Of a DNA stretch of 64,000 nucleotides, positions 1 through 10,545 are shown one piece after another. The first letter of the stretch is position 1; each line of letters starts with the position of its first letter. Source of the stretch: Omphiscola glabra (Eukaryota; Mollusca; Gastropoda; Lymnaeidae); NCBI GenBank assembly GCA_964017045.1, contig OZ024794.1, positions 35,755,182 through 35,819,181 of the forward strand, read 5' to 3'. Below the pieces are notes generated by a model that searched no databases, was not told the origin of the DNA, and saw only the letters and a list, made by a program, of their open reading frames with translations. The position numbers and the translations under genes were made by a program.

Positions 1-140
1 TAGCATAATGCAATTTGTAGTGAAATACTTGTTTGTAGCATAATGCAATTTGTAGTGAAATACTTGTTTTTAGCATAATGCAATTTGTAGTGAAATACTT
101 GTTTGTAGCATAATGCAATTTGCAGTGAAATACTTTCAGA
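1..140. repeat. 35-bp tandem repeat
   Basis: Four copies of a 35-bp unit beginning TAGCATAATGCAATTTG start at 1, 36, 71 and 106. The array is cut by the left edge of the window, so its true length is unknown. No coding potential is seen. Confidence 0.9.
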
Positions 141-289
141 TAATCATGCATATTGTATCCCAGCTAGAAGAGAGGGGTGTGATACTTGGCTGAAGCTGGC
201 TTAGAAATGGTCATTACTCTCGACGGTCAATATATGGCTTGAATAATGTTAGCTTAGATACAAAGGAGTGAAGACGGCATTGATTTGAT

Positions 290-985
290 CAGATCGATCA
301 CATCCAGATTGATCACATCCAGATTGATCACGTCCAGATTGATTACATCCAGATTGATTACATCCAGATTGCTTACATCCAGATTAATCCATCTAGATTG
401 ATTACATCCAGATTGATCACATCCATATTTATCACATCCATATTGATTACACCCATATTGAACACATCCATATATTTATCACATTAATATTGACCACATC
501 CATATTGATAACATCGTTTAATCACATCCAGATTGATCAAATCCATATTTATCACATCCAGATTGATCACATCCAGATTGATTACATCCAGATTGATTAC
601 ATCCAGATTGCTTACATCCAGATTAATCCATCCAGATTGATTACATCCAGATTGATTACATCCAGATTGATCACATCCATATTTATCACATCCAGATTGA
701 TCACATCTAGATTGATTACATCCATATTGAACACATCCATATTTATCACATTCATATTGACCACATCCAGATTGATCACATCCAGATTGATCATATCCAC
801 ATTTATCACATCCTGATTGATTACATCCAGATTGATTACATCCAGATTGATTACATCCAGATTTATCACATTCAGATTGATTGATGACATCCAGTTTGAT
901 CACATCCAGATTGATCACATTTAGATTGATGACATTCAGTTTGATCACATCTAGATTGGTCACATTCAGATTGCATATGCTATTA
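290..985. repeat. 15-bp minisatellite (ATTGATCACATCCAG type)
   Basis: About 45 degenerate 15-bp units of the form ATTGATCACATCCAG, with variants ATTGATTACATCCAG and ATTTATCACATCCAT. Because the unit is a multiple of three, open frames appear on both strands, but their products are simple five-residue repeats with no start context. I treat them as artefacts. Confidence 0.9.
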
Positions 986-1074
986 ATCATTTCTTTTTTA
1001 ATTTTCCTTTTGTTTTTGATAAATAAGCAGCCTCTGGAGTTATTCCCTTGTGATGCCTTTGTGCGGCACTGGTG

Positions 1075-1540
1075 ATGCCGTTGTGATCAACGTTTATACA
1101 ATCTGAACGTATGCCCCTTTGATCAGCGTCCATATAATCTGGGGTGATGCCCTTGTGATGCCCTTGTGATCAGCTTTCATATCATCTGGAGTGATGCCCT
1201 TGTGAGCAGCGTTCATACAATCTGGAGTGATGCTCTTGTGATCAGCGTTCATACAATCTGGTGTGATGCCCTTGTGATCAGCGTTCATTAATCTGGGGTG
1301 ATGCCCTTGTGATGCCCTTGTGATCAGCGTTCATACAATCTGGAGTGATGCCCTTGTGATCAGCATTGATATAATTTGGAGTGATGCCCTTGTCATGCCC
1401 TTGTGATCAGCGTTCATACAATCTGGAGTGATGACCTTGTGATCAGCATTCATATAATCTAGAGTGATGCCCTTGTGATCAGAGTTCATACAATCTTGTA
1501 GTGATGCCCCTGTGATCAGCATTCATACAATCATTTGTTC
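1075..1540. repeat. 36-bp minisatellite with nested sub-repeat
   Basis: About a dozen units of roughly 36 bp carrying GTGATGCCCTTGTGATCAGC and GTTCATACAATCTGG. Several units contain an internal duplication of the GTGATGCCCTT part, so the period alternates. Confidence 0.85.
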
Positions 1541-1691
1541 TAACATAAATATAAATGTAGTTAGTGTATGAAAAGTGAATCATTCTCTTGCTTATTAACA
1601 CCAATGATCGTCAGTATTAAGAGGCAAACCGACATCTTTAACACATGGCTTAGCCTTAATAGGCGGTTATTGAGAGCTCAACATTTAGTTT

Positions 1692-2110
1692 TGTTCACTG
1701 TGGTGATGAATGTTCACTGTGGTGATGAATGTTCACTGTGGTGATGAATGTTCACTGTGGTGATGTATGTTCACTGTGGTGATGAATGTTCACCGTGGTG
1801 ATGAATGTTCACCGTGGTGATGAATGTTCACCGTGGTGATGTATGTTCACCGTGGTGATGTATGTTCACCGTTGTGATGAATGTTCACCGTGGTGATGAA
1901 TGTTCACTGTGGTGATGAATGTTCACTGTGGTGATGAATGTTCACTGTGGTGATGAATGTTCACTGAGGTGATGTATGTTCACTGTGGTGATGAATGTTC
2001 ACTGTGGTGATGAATGTTCACTGTGGTGATGAATGTTCACTGTGGTGATGAATGTTCACTGTGGTGATGAATGTTCACTGTGGTGATGAATGTTCACTGT
2101 GGTGATGAAT
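1692..2110. repeat. 19-bp minisatellite, 22 copies
   Basis: Twenty-two consecutive 19-bp units TGTTCACTGTGGTGATGAA with no length change. A block in the middle carries a CTG to CCG change and some units have GTA in place of GAA, so variant units are clustered. Confidence 0.95.
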
Positions 2111-2743
2111 GCGTTGAATAATTTTTTGCCGGCAATTGCTGATTTGTTTTAGCGAGAAGCTGTTGGTGATAAAAGACATAAAGAATGGTGGAGAATGAAG
2201 TCGTTATTTTACATGATCAAGTCATCAGGAAGCAAAACTTTATGTTCGGGAATTAACTTCTAGAATAACCCGACCACAAGAAACACTGATTTCTTATCAT
2301 TACAACTTCTATCTCTTAAAAAACTTTACTGAAGAGAGAATACATAATAAAAATGGGAGAGGATAGAGAGAGAAGATAGAGAATGCAATCATTTGAGGTT
2401 AGGTGAGACGTTATACTTAGGGTAGAGAGATTGCAATCAGGTTAGTTGAAGCGAGATTTTATAATAAAGGTTTGTTGTTGTTATTGTTGTTTTTGTTTTT
2501 TTGGGAGGGTGGGGGTTGGGAGAGAGAGGGACTGCAAACAGGTAAGTCAAAGCGAGATGAAATAATTTTTTATTTTTTTTAAAAAGGGGGGTGGGGGTGT
2601 GTGACACTATCATTAGGTAAGGTGAAGCGAAAAGCAAAGATCAGTAGCCAACAAACTATACTCATCCACTTTGTTGACTTAAGTCAGCTGTATGAATTAT
2701 ATGTAAATATATCTTTGATATTGCCAGCAATGTTGTGTAAACA
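2111..2743. other. No gene; purine-rich interval
   Basis: No coding feature or recognisable element. The part from about 2330 to 2620 is strongly purine-biased on the plus strand (GAGAGA and GGGTGGGG runs); an antisense ORF here is only the shadow of that bias. Confidence 0.6.
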
Positions 2744-3440
2744 TGATGTAGTGTATATTTGATGTAGTGTATATTTGATGTAGTGTATATTTGATGTAGT
2801 GTATATTTGATGTAGTGTATATTTGATGTAGTGTATATTTGATGTAGTGTATATTTGATGTAGTGTATATTTGATGTAGTGTATATTTGATGTAGTGTAT
2901 ATTTGATGTAGTGTATATTTGATGTAGTGTATATTTGATGTAGTGTATATTTGATGTAGTGTATATTTGATGTAGTGTATATTTGATGTAGTGTATATTT
3001 GATGTAGTGTATATTTGATGTAGTGTATATTTGATGTAGTGTATATTTGATGTAGTGTATATTTGATGTAGTGTATATTTGATGTAGTGTATATTTGATG
3101 TAGTGTATATTTGATGTAGTGTATATTTGATGTAGTGTTTATTTGATGTAGTGTATATTTGATGTAGTGTTTATTTGATGTAGTGTTTATTTGATGTAGT
3201 GTTTATTTGATGTAGTGTTTATTTGATGTAGTGTATATTTGATGTAGTGTTTATTTGATGTAGTGTTTATTTGATGTAGTGTTTATTTGATGTAGTGTTT
3301 ATTTGATGTAGTGTATATTTGATGTAGTGTTTATTTGATGTAGTGTATATTTGATGTAGTGTATATTTGATGTAGTGTATATTTGATGTAGTGTTTATTT
3401 GATGTAGTGTTTATTGATGTTGTCTATATTTGATGTTGTG
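2744..3440. repeat. 16-bp minisatellite, about 43 copies
   Basis: About 43 copies of TGATGTAGTGTATATT. Units with TTTATT in place of TATATT occur only from about 3135 onward, where they alternate with the parent form. That polarity suggests the array grew from one end. Confidence 0.95.
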
Positions 3441-3478
3441 CTTAATTGGTCGCACTTCAAGCTGTTGAACATCTAAAT

Positions 3479-4207
3479 CAGAGGTTCCCAAACCTTTTTG
3501 TCTCGAAGACCATTTGCCATGTTTTTTCGGATTTGGGTAGACCCCCTCCCCTGCTTACCTGATATTGATTTTTTGCAAATTCATTAACTTCAAATGTATT
3601 TTTGACAGCCGGTATAGTGCTACTCACTTTGAAAGATTTTAATTTATAACGGTAGTAAAAGTAGTGTGAAAAACATGTTAAGTTTTATACATTTATTAAT
3701 TAAATTCAAATTAAAATGTACTTTCAGTTACATAAAAAGTGTGAAGGATGAAACTGATGCGTTAATAATAAATGTCCAACATTTGGCATCAATTTATTTA
3801 GGTTTAATCTCAAATCTCCTCGGTTGATGATGTCAAGTTTGTTTTAAAGGATTGGTAACTGTGCTGAAACCCCTTTCCACTAGGTATGAGGATGGAAACG
3901 CGATTTAAAACTTTCTCGCGATATTCTATAATGCGGTATTTTTACTTCATAGGTACTTTTATAAATTATGTATGAAGATATATGTCTTTAAATTATAAGG
4001 TAATATTATGTAAGTAAATAGGTACTATCTGTGTATGTGGATGATTCCATTAATGGAATGCTAAAATAGAAGTCACGACCTGCTTAGTGAGATCCACTAT
4101 CGTTAACCTTTCCCCCCCCCCCCGCATTTTCATTTCATGGACCCTCAATTTTTTTCCGCTGACATGGACCCCTTGCAAGTTGCTATCGACCTCTTTGGAA
4201 ATCCCTG
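3479..4207. mobile_element. Non-autonomous hAT-type DNA transposon
   Basis: A 729-bp element. The left terminus CAGAGGTTCCCAAACC and the reverse complement of the right terminus, CAGGGATTTCCAAAGAGG, form imperfect terminal inverted repeats of the CAG(N)GGTTCCCAA kind typical of hAT elements. It is flanked by a perfect 8-bp direct repeat ATCTAAAT (3471-3478 and 4208-4215), the duplication length made by hAT transposases. There is no long ORF inside, so it would depend on a transposase supplied elsewhere. Confidence 0.85.
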
Positions 4208-4242
4208 ATCTAAATCATATGCTATATTGTTTCTATGGGTTC

Positions 4243-4925
4243 ATCATCATCATCATCATGTCCCTTAGTCCATGGACCGTTGGGGCGCCACAGATGACAT
4301 GAAAACTATCCTTCTCCATTCTTCTCGGTCTTCTGCACTACGTACAGCATCGCCTAGTTTTAATCCTGTCCACTCTTTGATGTTATCTTCCCATATTTTT
4401 CTCTGTCTTCCTCTTATTCTCCCTCCTCTAGTTGTGCCCTGCATGATTTCTTTGGCGAGCCCTTGTTTTCTGGTCACGTGGCCATACCACTTAAGTTTGC
4501 GCTTTTTACAGACACCAGGAGGTCATCGTACTGCCCAATTGCTTGACGAATCCTTTCTTTCACTTGGTCATTGGTTATATGGTCTCTATAGAAGATGCCA
4601 AGAATGCCTCTGAAACATCTCACCTCCATCGCCTTTATTTTCCTTTCAAGTTCTGCTGTTAATGTCCAGGACTCAAAGGCATATAAGAAAATGGAGAGGG
4701 TTAATGAGCGCATCAGCCTGATTTTGGTGCTGTGGGCTATATTTTTGTTGTTCCATATTTTCTTGAGCCACTTTAGTGCTGTTGTGGTCTGCCTTATCCT
4801 GGCCATCAATTCAGGCTTGGGGCTTTCTTCCGAGACTATTGCTCCGATGTACTTGAAGCTGCCAACTGTCTATAATCTTTCCTCCCCGACCTTATGGGTT
4901 GAGAAGTGTAAATTAATCATAATCA
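4243..4925 (-). mobile_element. 5'-truncated non-LTR retrotransposon, reverse transcriptase C-terminus
   Basis: Minus-strand frames encode the C-terminal part of a LINE reverse transcriptase ORF. Recognisable pieces are FKYIGAIVSEES, an [22 protein letters not shown] block and an RGRQRKIWEDNIKEWTG block ending near 4265. The element ends in an (ATG)n tail (plus-strand TCATCATCAT at 4241-4260). A TAG at 4870-4872 interrupts the frame and the frame shifts near 4474, so it is dead. A second copy of the same family lies in the opposite orientation at 17417-17912. The clade is uncertain; a short tandem tail is common in RTE-like elements. Confidence 0.8.
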
Positions 4926-5105
4926 TATCTTGGTAAGTTCAGTTCTTATTCCATCGCCTATTTCATAACAATAATGTCTTGACGGATTGAGTAGTCCACA
5001 AGAAATGTTCAACAATGCACGCACGTCATTAATGTTTCTTTACAAGCATTGCATTTTTAAAAAAAATTTAAGTACATTGTTTTTTCTGTTCACACTACCA
5101 GTGTT

Positions 5106-5828
5106 GAAAATGTGCAGTTCCGGTCGACAAGTCTGTGGTGGCTTGCCGATTAGGAAGCGTTGGCCACCGACCCCCTCGACGTTAAGCCGGAAAACATAAC
5201 CACTATTGCGTGTCCCGCGTGGTAGACAAGGGCATGCATGGTAACTGCTGGAATAAACGGCTCCTACAGGGCTGCCATCTGTGATCTTTAACAGGTGGAA
5301 GAAAAGGCAAACACAAGGTAGGGATCATGATTACAAGTTGCCGTTAAGGATATAAGGCGAGAGGCTGTGGTGGAAGTCTCTGGCCAATGATTCTAGATAC
5401 GCAGCCCTGAGAAAGCTGCTCCTAGGCAACCGTTTCGTCCCAACTACTTCGCGAATTAGTTGCGGGGTGGAAACCCACTGTAGAACCCCTCTTAGAGGGC
5501 GTCCGATGCTTCCCCGGGACGGGTGGGGGATATATTAGAACGTTAATTTACCGTCCCGGCTCCTAGGAGAGTGGACTGCGGACATTTTAAACTCAGCGTC
5601 TTCGGTCGACAAGACGTCTCCGGACAGGGAGAGCCTCCGTCGGAAAACCCGTCAAGCGGTTGCTGGTGGGGACGGTCCACGCCCGGGGAGATCTCTGGCT
5701 TTCTGCGGCACGGTCCGACGTTGAGGAAACCCGGCGTCTGGCTTGTGTGGGTGAGCGCCATGGGGGGGCTTAAAGAGCTTTGAGCTCGACGACCCGCTGA
5801 CGCCATTTCCTAATGTGATATTTAGTGT
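5106..5828 (+). repeat. GC-rich interspersed repeat, copy A (longest)
   Basis: A GC-rich block in an AT-rich setting. Its distal half matches copies at 8615-8830 and (reverse strand) 22745-23105. Shared landmarks in order are CTCCTAGGCAACCGTTTCGTCC, a GTGGACTGCGGAC..TTTAAA segment, TCGGTCGAC, a TTGTGTGGG.GAGCGCC segment, and an end near a CGACATTT-like sequence after which the copies diverge. No terminal inverted repeats are obvious, which fits a SINE-like or truncated retro-element. A tRNA-like sequence begins about 10 bp beyond its end. Confidence 0.7.
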
Positions 5829-5835
5829 AATGAAT

Positions 5836-5908
5836 GGCTTCATAGCTCTGATGGTTAGAGCGTCTGCCTAGTAAGCAGAAGGTCGAGGGTTCGAATCCCC
5901 GTGAAGCC
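5836..5908 (+). tRNA. tRNA-Thr(AGT)-like gene or pseudogene
   Basis: A 73-nt cloverleaf. The acceptor stem GGCTTCA/TGAAGCC pairs perfectly over 7 bp. The D stem is GCTC/GAGC. The anticodon arm is TCTGC-CTAGTAA-GCAGA, giving anticodon AGT (threonine). The T loop is TTCGAAT. Internal promoter boxes A and B are recognisable, the latter as GGTTCGAATCC. The T stem is imperfect (GAGGG opposite CCCCG gives two mismatches, or one bulged A), so it may be a tRNA pseudogene or the tRNA-derived head of a SINE. No intron and no encoded CCA. Confidence 0.65.
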
Positions 5909-6058
5909 TGATTGGTTACATTTTTTATATTTATTTATTTGTTTTTTTACCCCAACTGAATTGAGTTACATCTCTTGAGCCATAAGGCATTTGTTTTTCC
6001 CTTCTTCATCATAACGATGTTATATATCTCTCCAAAGGTTTCACCCGGTGCGGTAAAA

Positions 6059-6680
6059 TCATGGTGTCACCACCCCCCCCCCTACCCCGACTACCCGATG
6101 GATTACTACTTGTAGAGCGCCTAAGACGTCCCATGCAGCTCTGAATTTCAAAACATAAAATACTGAACAGTCCATGACTTTGTGAAATTCAATACCAGCT
6201 ACCTTTGTGTGTCTTCGAAGCCTTGGTATTTCTTTTAAAAGTTCATTTTCTGATAATTCATCATAAAAAGAGGTTAATTTTGGAACGGACACAAAAAACT
6301 CCTCATCACTTGATCATAGAGGACTCTTGGGTTGAACAGCCCAAAACAAAGCTACTACTTCCTTGAGCCTTGATGATCTGATCTGGGGTTCAGAATGAAA
6401 GCCATCAATACACTCCAGCATCTCATCCTGCTTTCTTCTCGCAGAGAGAGAGAGGGGGAGTCCAGCATCTATTAATTGTTCTCCTGCCATTCTCTTCTTA
6501 AACCTTAATCTTCTCTCTACCGAAATTCCATGTCGGTCTCATTTTAAAAGTGCCTTTCCAATAGCATGTTCCACCAAGTGAAAACGCTTCTCGTGCAGAA
6601 ACAATCTAAAGGCATCTAGGTTGGTCACCACGTTGTCAAGTATAAAGCCTTTAGTCTGTTATGGGCGTCTACAGGGGTAT
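6059..6680 (-). pseudogene. hAT-type transposase fragment
   Basis: Read on the minus strand from about 6680 to 6059, one nearly continuous frame gives segments such as KGFILDNVVTNLDAFRLF, RRLRFKKRMAGEQ, LKEVVALFWAVQPKSPL and FYDELSENELLKEIPRLRRH, then a VLKFRAAWDVLGAL-like block. This matches the C-terminal region of domesticated or transposon-borne hAT/ZMYM-type transposases just before the dimerisation domain. In-frame stops after ALLK and after QPKSPL break it, and the dimerisation block is missing. It is a dead remnant. The family call rests on remembered family patterns. Confidence 0.6.
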
Positions 6681-7119
6681 CTACTCTTAAAGATCAACAT
6701 TTTTAGATATTTGAATCTGGTGCGTAGATGTGTGGGTATGAGCATGTGATATTTTTTTTTGGTTGTGAACATTGACAGATTGTGTCAACTCTCTCCGAAT
6801 GACGGTGTCATTAAAAATAATTTTAAAGCACGAATTTAATATTTGACCGACTAATACTTTCCAACGCCTCATTTTCTTCGCAGTTTTTAAAAAAAATCTA
6901 TTAAACTGTAACTCTTTTATGTAAACAAGCGAAATAAATTGTCCTCTCAGCTGCTGGTTGCTTTCAACAACAAGCAGAAGGTTCTAAATGCTGCGTCATT
7001 TCAACTGTTACTACGAATTATGATACTCTTCAGACAAAATATCGGAAACGTCGATGGACGCTTTAGGGTCACCCTATCACAAGCTGAACATCCGCTCGTA
7101 CATTAAGTTACATAAAATC

Positions 7120-7410
7120 GTCTGGCTTCTCGGACTGCTGGGCCTGTCTTCGGTCAGACTGATGGGCGTGTCTTCGATCAAACTGCTGGGCGTGTCTTCG
7201 GTCAGTCTGGTGGGTGTGTCTTCGGTCGGGCTGCTGGGGTATCTTCGGCCGAACTGCTGGGGTATCTTTGGCCGAACTGCTGGGGTGCCTTTGGCATTGT
7301 CTAGCTTCTTGGATTGCTGGGCGTGTCTTCGGTCAGATTGTTGGGCGCATCTGCGGTCAGACTACTGCGGCGTATCCTTCGTGGGACTGCTGGGCGTATC
7401 TTTGGTCCTT
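7120..7410. repeat. 24-bp minisatellite
   Basis: Ten or so degenerate 24-bp units of the type CTGCTGGGCGTGTCTTCGGT. The unit is a multiple of three, so it produces a spurious plus-strand ORF rich in LLGVSSV-like repeats that starts at 7054. No splice or start context supports coding. Confidence 0.8.
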
Positions 7411-8147
7411 CAAATTAAGAAATACGACCGTCCCTTTGATTTGTTGTTTGCTTTTCTACTTTCAAATTGCTTATTATTAAACTTTATCTTATGCAGTGGA
7501 TGGATGCCTGGCAAACACGGGCGTACTGGATAAATCCACTTATCTGACAGGCCGATAAGATGGCGCACGGAGCTGCTGATTTATTGTCGACCCTCAGTAG
7601 TATTGAAAACTGAAGGAGATTTGGTTTAACGAGTCAGTTATGTAAGAAATGGACTCCCATTTTTAGGATGGATATGACGTCTGCTTTCTACTGTTCTTTT
7701 TTTTTAACGTAAGAGTACATCCGAACTGGTCGGTTCATCAAGCGAATCAATTCCCTTGGATGTCCAAATATCATGCTTTAAAAATTATAAAAGTACTCCA
7801 TGGACTGATCGAAGGCAGAATATAAACATAAGTATCAGACAAATCTATAAACACCAAAGGTAGATGATACATTAATTCATCAATAATTTAACATAGTAAG
7901 CATTGGACATCCCAGCAGATCTAGAGGAATTTAGACTTCGTTTCGTGACAGCTGACCAGATGGGACTTATCTGATTGGGATTACGTTTACTACACACTAT
8001 GTTGGTCATCACAATGTAACTGTTCTAAATGTCATCTTAAGACTACTGTTATCAATACTAAATTTATTTGGAACATATTTGGTTCAGTTCTGGGATCTTG
8101 ATTAATTAGTCACAATTTGGGTAAATAAAACAATATAGTACATAGGT
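7411..8147. other. No gene seen
   Basis: AT-rich interval with no recognisable coding segment, RNA or element. Confidence 0.5.
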
Positions 8148-8315
8148 TCAGCTTTAATAATGAATATATTAAATACAAGTGTAAACGAGTCGGAAAATGA
8201 ATTCATCAGGTACAAAAAAAACCAACAACAACAAAACATTCCTATAAGTATACATTAAATTTACATAATACATATTATATGTACACGTATCTACCTAAAA
8301 ATGAGAGAAAATAAT
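8148..8315. repeat. Interspersed AT-rich repeat, copy 1
   Basis: Shares ordered blocks with 54728-54890: AGCTTTAATAAT, TTCATCAG, AACAACAAAACATT, ATAAGTATA and ATTAAATTTACATAATA. The two are diverged copies of one unclassified dispersed repeat. Confidence 0.55.
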
Positions 8316-8614
8316 AAGATCTTATAATAGAATAGCTGTCTCAGACTCCACCTATTAACCCCCAACAGCCGAGTTATTAAAAAAATATATAGTGTACCTG
8401 ATGTAGAAAGTACAAAGCAAAGTAATGAACCTTCTGTCTATTGTTTCACGACTTTCAAATGTAGCTATAGATAAGACAGTGAAAAATTTTGTCCTGCAGT
8501 GACGCACAACGTAAGTTGAACTGAACTATGACGTCAGGACTGGGATGAATGTTTACGTTCGAGTTGGTTCTAATTTAGGGCATGTGCAAAGATGCAAAGC
8601 AAGCGAATTGTTTG

Positions 8615-8830
8615 ACAGTGGACATGAGTTAACTGCGGACGCTTTAAACGCAGCGTCCTCGGTCGACCGGGCCTCCTCTAGGTCAAGGGGGAGGTTCCCG
8701 GCGCCCTCCCGCACGGGCTGGAGTCGGGTTAAGTCCTTCAGTGCTCTGGTTTGTGTGGGGGAGCGCCGGGGGGGGCATTAAGAGCTCACGCTCGACGGCC
8801 CACCGATTCCATCTCTTATGCGACATTTGG
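8615..8830 (+). repeat. GC-rich interspersed repeat, copy B
   Basis: Short copy of the family at 5106-5828. It starts within the GTGGAC..CTGCGGACGCTTT segment and ends at GCGACATTT. About 30 bp past its end a GACAGTGGACAT string recurs, matching the string at its start (GACAGTGGACAT at about 8614), a possible target duplication or internal repeat. Confidence 0.7.
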
Positions 8831-9019
8831 ACAGTGGACATTGATTTCATTGAATGGTGTGGAGAGATTTGACTATTGGATGGAGAAGAGAAAGGGCTTC
8901 TTCAGCCTTTTTTTTTTATTGTATCGATTTTGCAATACTAAATAATTATATTTGTTTATATAAATCTTGTGTTTAAGATTGGCTTAGTTTCGTTAAGGAT
9001 AATTTTAGAAAAATGTATG

Positions 9020-9370
9020 ATACACTCACTTGTATAATACATTGACTTGTACCATACATTGACTTGTAAGATACATATAGACTTGTATAATACATTGACT
9101 TGTATAATACATTGAATTGTATAATACATTGACTTGTATAATACATTGACTTGTACAATACATTGAAGTGTACGATACATTGATTTTTATATACATTGAC
9201 TTGTGCAATACATTGACTTGTATAATACATTGACTTGTACAATACATTGAAGTGTACGATACATTGACTTTTATATACATTGACTTGTGCAATACATTGA
9301 CCTTTACGATACATTGACTTGTATAATACATTGACTTGTGCAATACATTGACTTTTACGATACATTGAGT
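9020..9370. repeat. 17-bp minisatellite
   Basis: About twenty units of ACTTGTATAATACATTG with variants (ACTTGTGCAATACATTG, CTTTTACGATACATTG). The antisense ORFs in all three frames here are repeat artefacts. Confidence 0.9.
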
Positions 9371-9489
9371 TGCCAGAACGAAAGGTTGCCATGTGTAGGA
9401 AGTGTCAGGAGTTCTTTGATTGTGTGCATCATGAGTGCACCGTTTATTTTTAAAGACGTTCTTTCTACTCGCATTTCTACTCTGTTGCT

Positions 9490-10110
9490 CTGCAGGTATC
9501 TATGTCTGTCTGTCTCTCTGTCTCTATATTTGTCTCTCAAGCTGTCTCTCAGTCGGTCTCACTGTCAGTCTCTGTCTCTCTGTCTATCTCTCTGTCATTA
9601 TGTCTGTCTCTCTGTCTGTCTCTGTCTGTATCTTTGTTTGTTTATATGTCTGCCTCTATGTCTGCCTCTCTGTCTATCTCTCTGTCTTTCTGTCTGTCTC
9701 TCTGTCTGTCTCTCTGTCTGTCTCTCTGTATGTCTCTCTGTCTGTCTCTATGTCTGCCTCTCTGTCTATCTCTCTGTCTTTCTGTCTGTCTCTCTGTCTG
9801 TCTCTCTGTCTGTCTCTCTGTCTGTCTCTCTGTCTGTCTCTCTGTCTGTCTCTCCGTCTGTCTCTCTGTCTATATATCTGTCTGTCTGTCTCGCTGTCTG
9901 TCTCTCTGTCTGTCTGACTGCCTGTCTGTTTGTCTGTCTGTCTGTTTATCTATATATCTACCTATCTATCTATCATCTACCTATCTACCTATTTACCATC
10001 TACATGCCTGCCAGCCTACCTACCTACCTACCCACCTACCTACCTATCTATCTACCTACCTACCTACCTAACTATCTACCTATCCAGCTATTATCTAAAG
10101 ACCTGTTTAC
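9490..10110. repeat. Tetranucleotide microsatellite, CTGT grading into CTAT/CTAC
   Basis: A long (TCTG)n/(TCTC)n tract grades into (CTAT)n and then (CTAC)n from about 9940. All three plus-strand frames stay open because the repeat has no stop, giving apparent Cys/Leu/Ser-rich ORFs that I reject as genes. Confidence 0.95.
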
Positions 10111-10244
10111 CCTCAAAATCTTAAAATCGTACAATATCATCACAAAATAGTTCAATACATTATCTTAATAGTAAAAAAAACCACACAGTTTATATAATGT
10201 ATAAAAATCAAAATCGTACATTCTACGCCAAAATTGTAAGAGTA

Positions 10245-10545
10245 AACAGGTCTGTATCTATCTACCCATCTATCTATATATCTACCTATCTCCCTACCTA
10301 CCTACCTACATATCTATCTACCTACTTACCTACCTACCAACCTACCTACCTACCTATCTTTCTACCTACCTATCTATCCATCAATCCATCCATTCATCCT
10401 CTCACCCACCCTTCCATCCATCAATCCTTTTATCCATCCATCCATCCACCCGTCTATCTTTTAACTACATCTCTATCTATCTATCATCTATATGTGTATT
10501 TGTGTGTCTGTCTGTCTTTCTTTCTATCTCTCTATCTAATAAAAT
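10245..10545. repeat. Second tetranucleotide tract
   Basis: CTAT/CTAC/CCAT tetranucleotides resume after a 130-bp unique gap and end in a short CTGT/CTTT stretch. The two tracts are probably one older array split by an insertion or by decay. Confidence 0.9.

Noticed and set aside
484..990. 168-codon minus ORF and overlapping plus ORF
   Set aside because: 15-bp minisatellite read in frame on both strands.
7054..7533. 159-codon Leu-rich plus ORF
   Set aside because: 24-bp minisatellite; no homology recognised and the ends are arbitrary.
9338..10150. 270-, 160- and 189-codon Cys/Leu/Ser/Val-rich plus-strand ORFs
   Set aside because: Tetranucleotide microsatellite open in all three frames.
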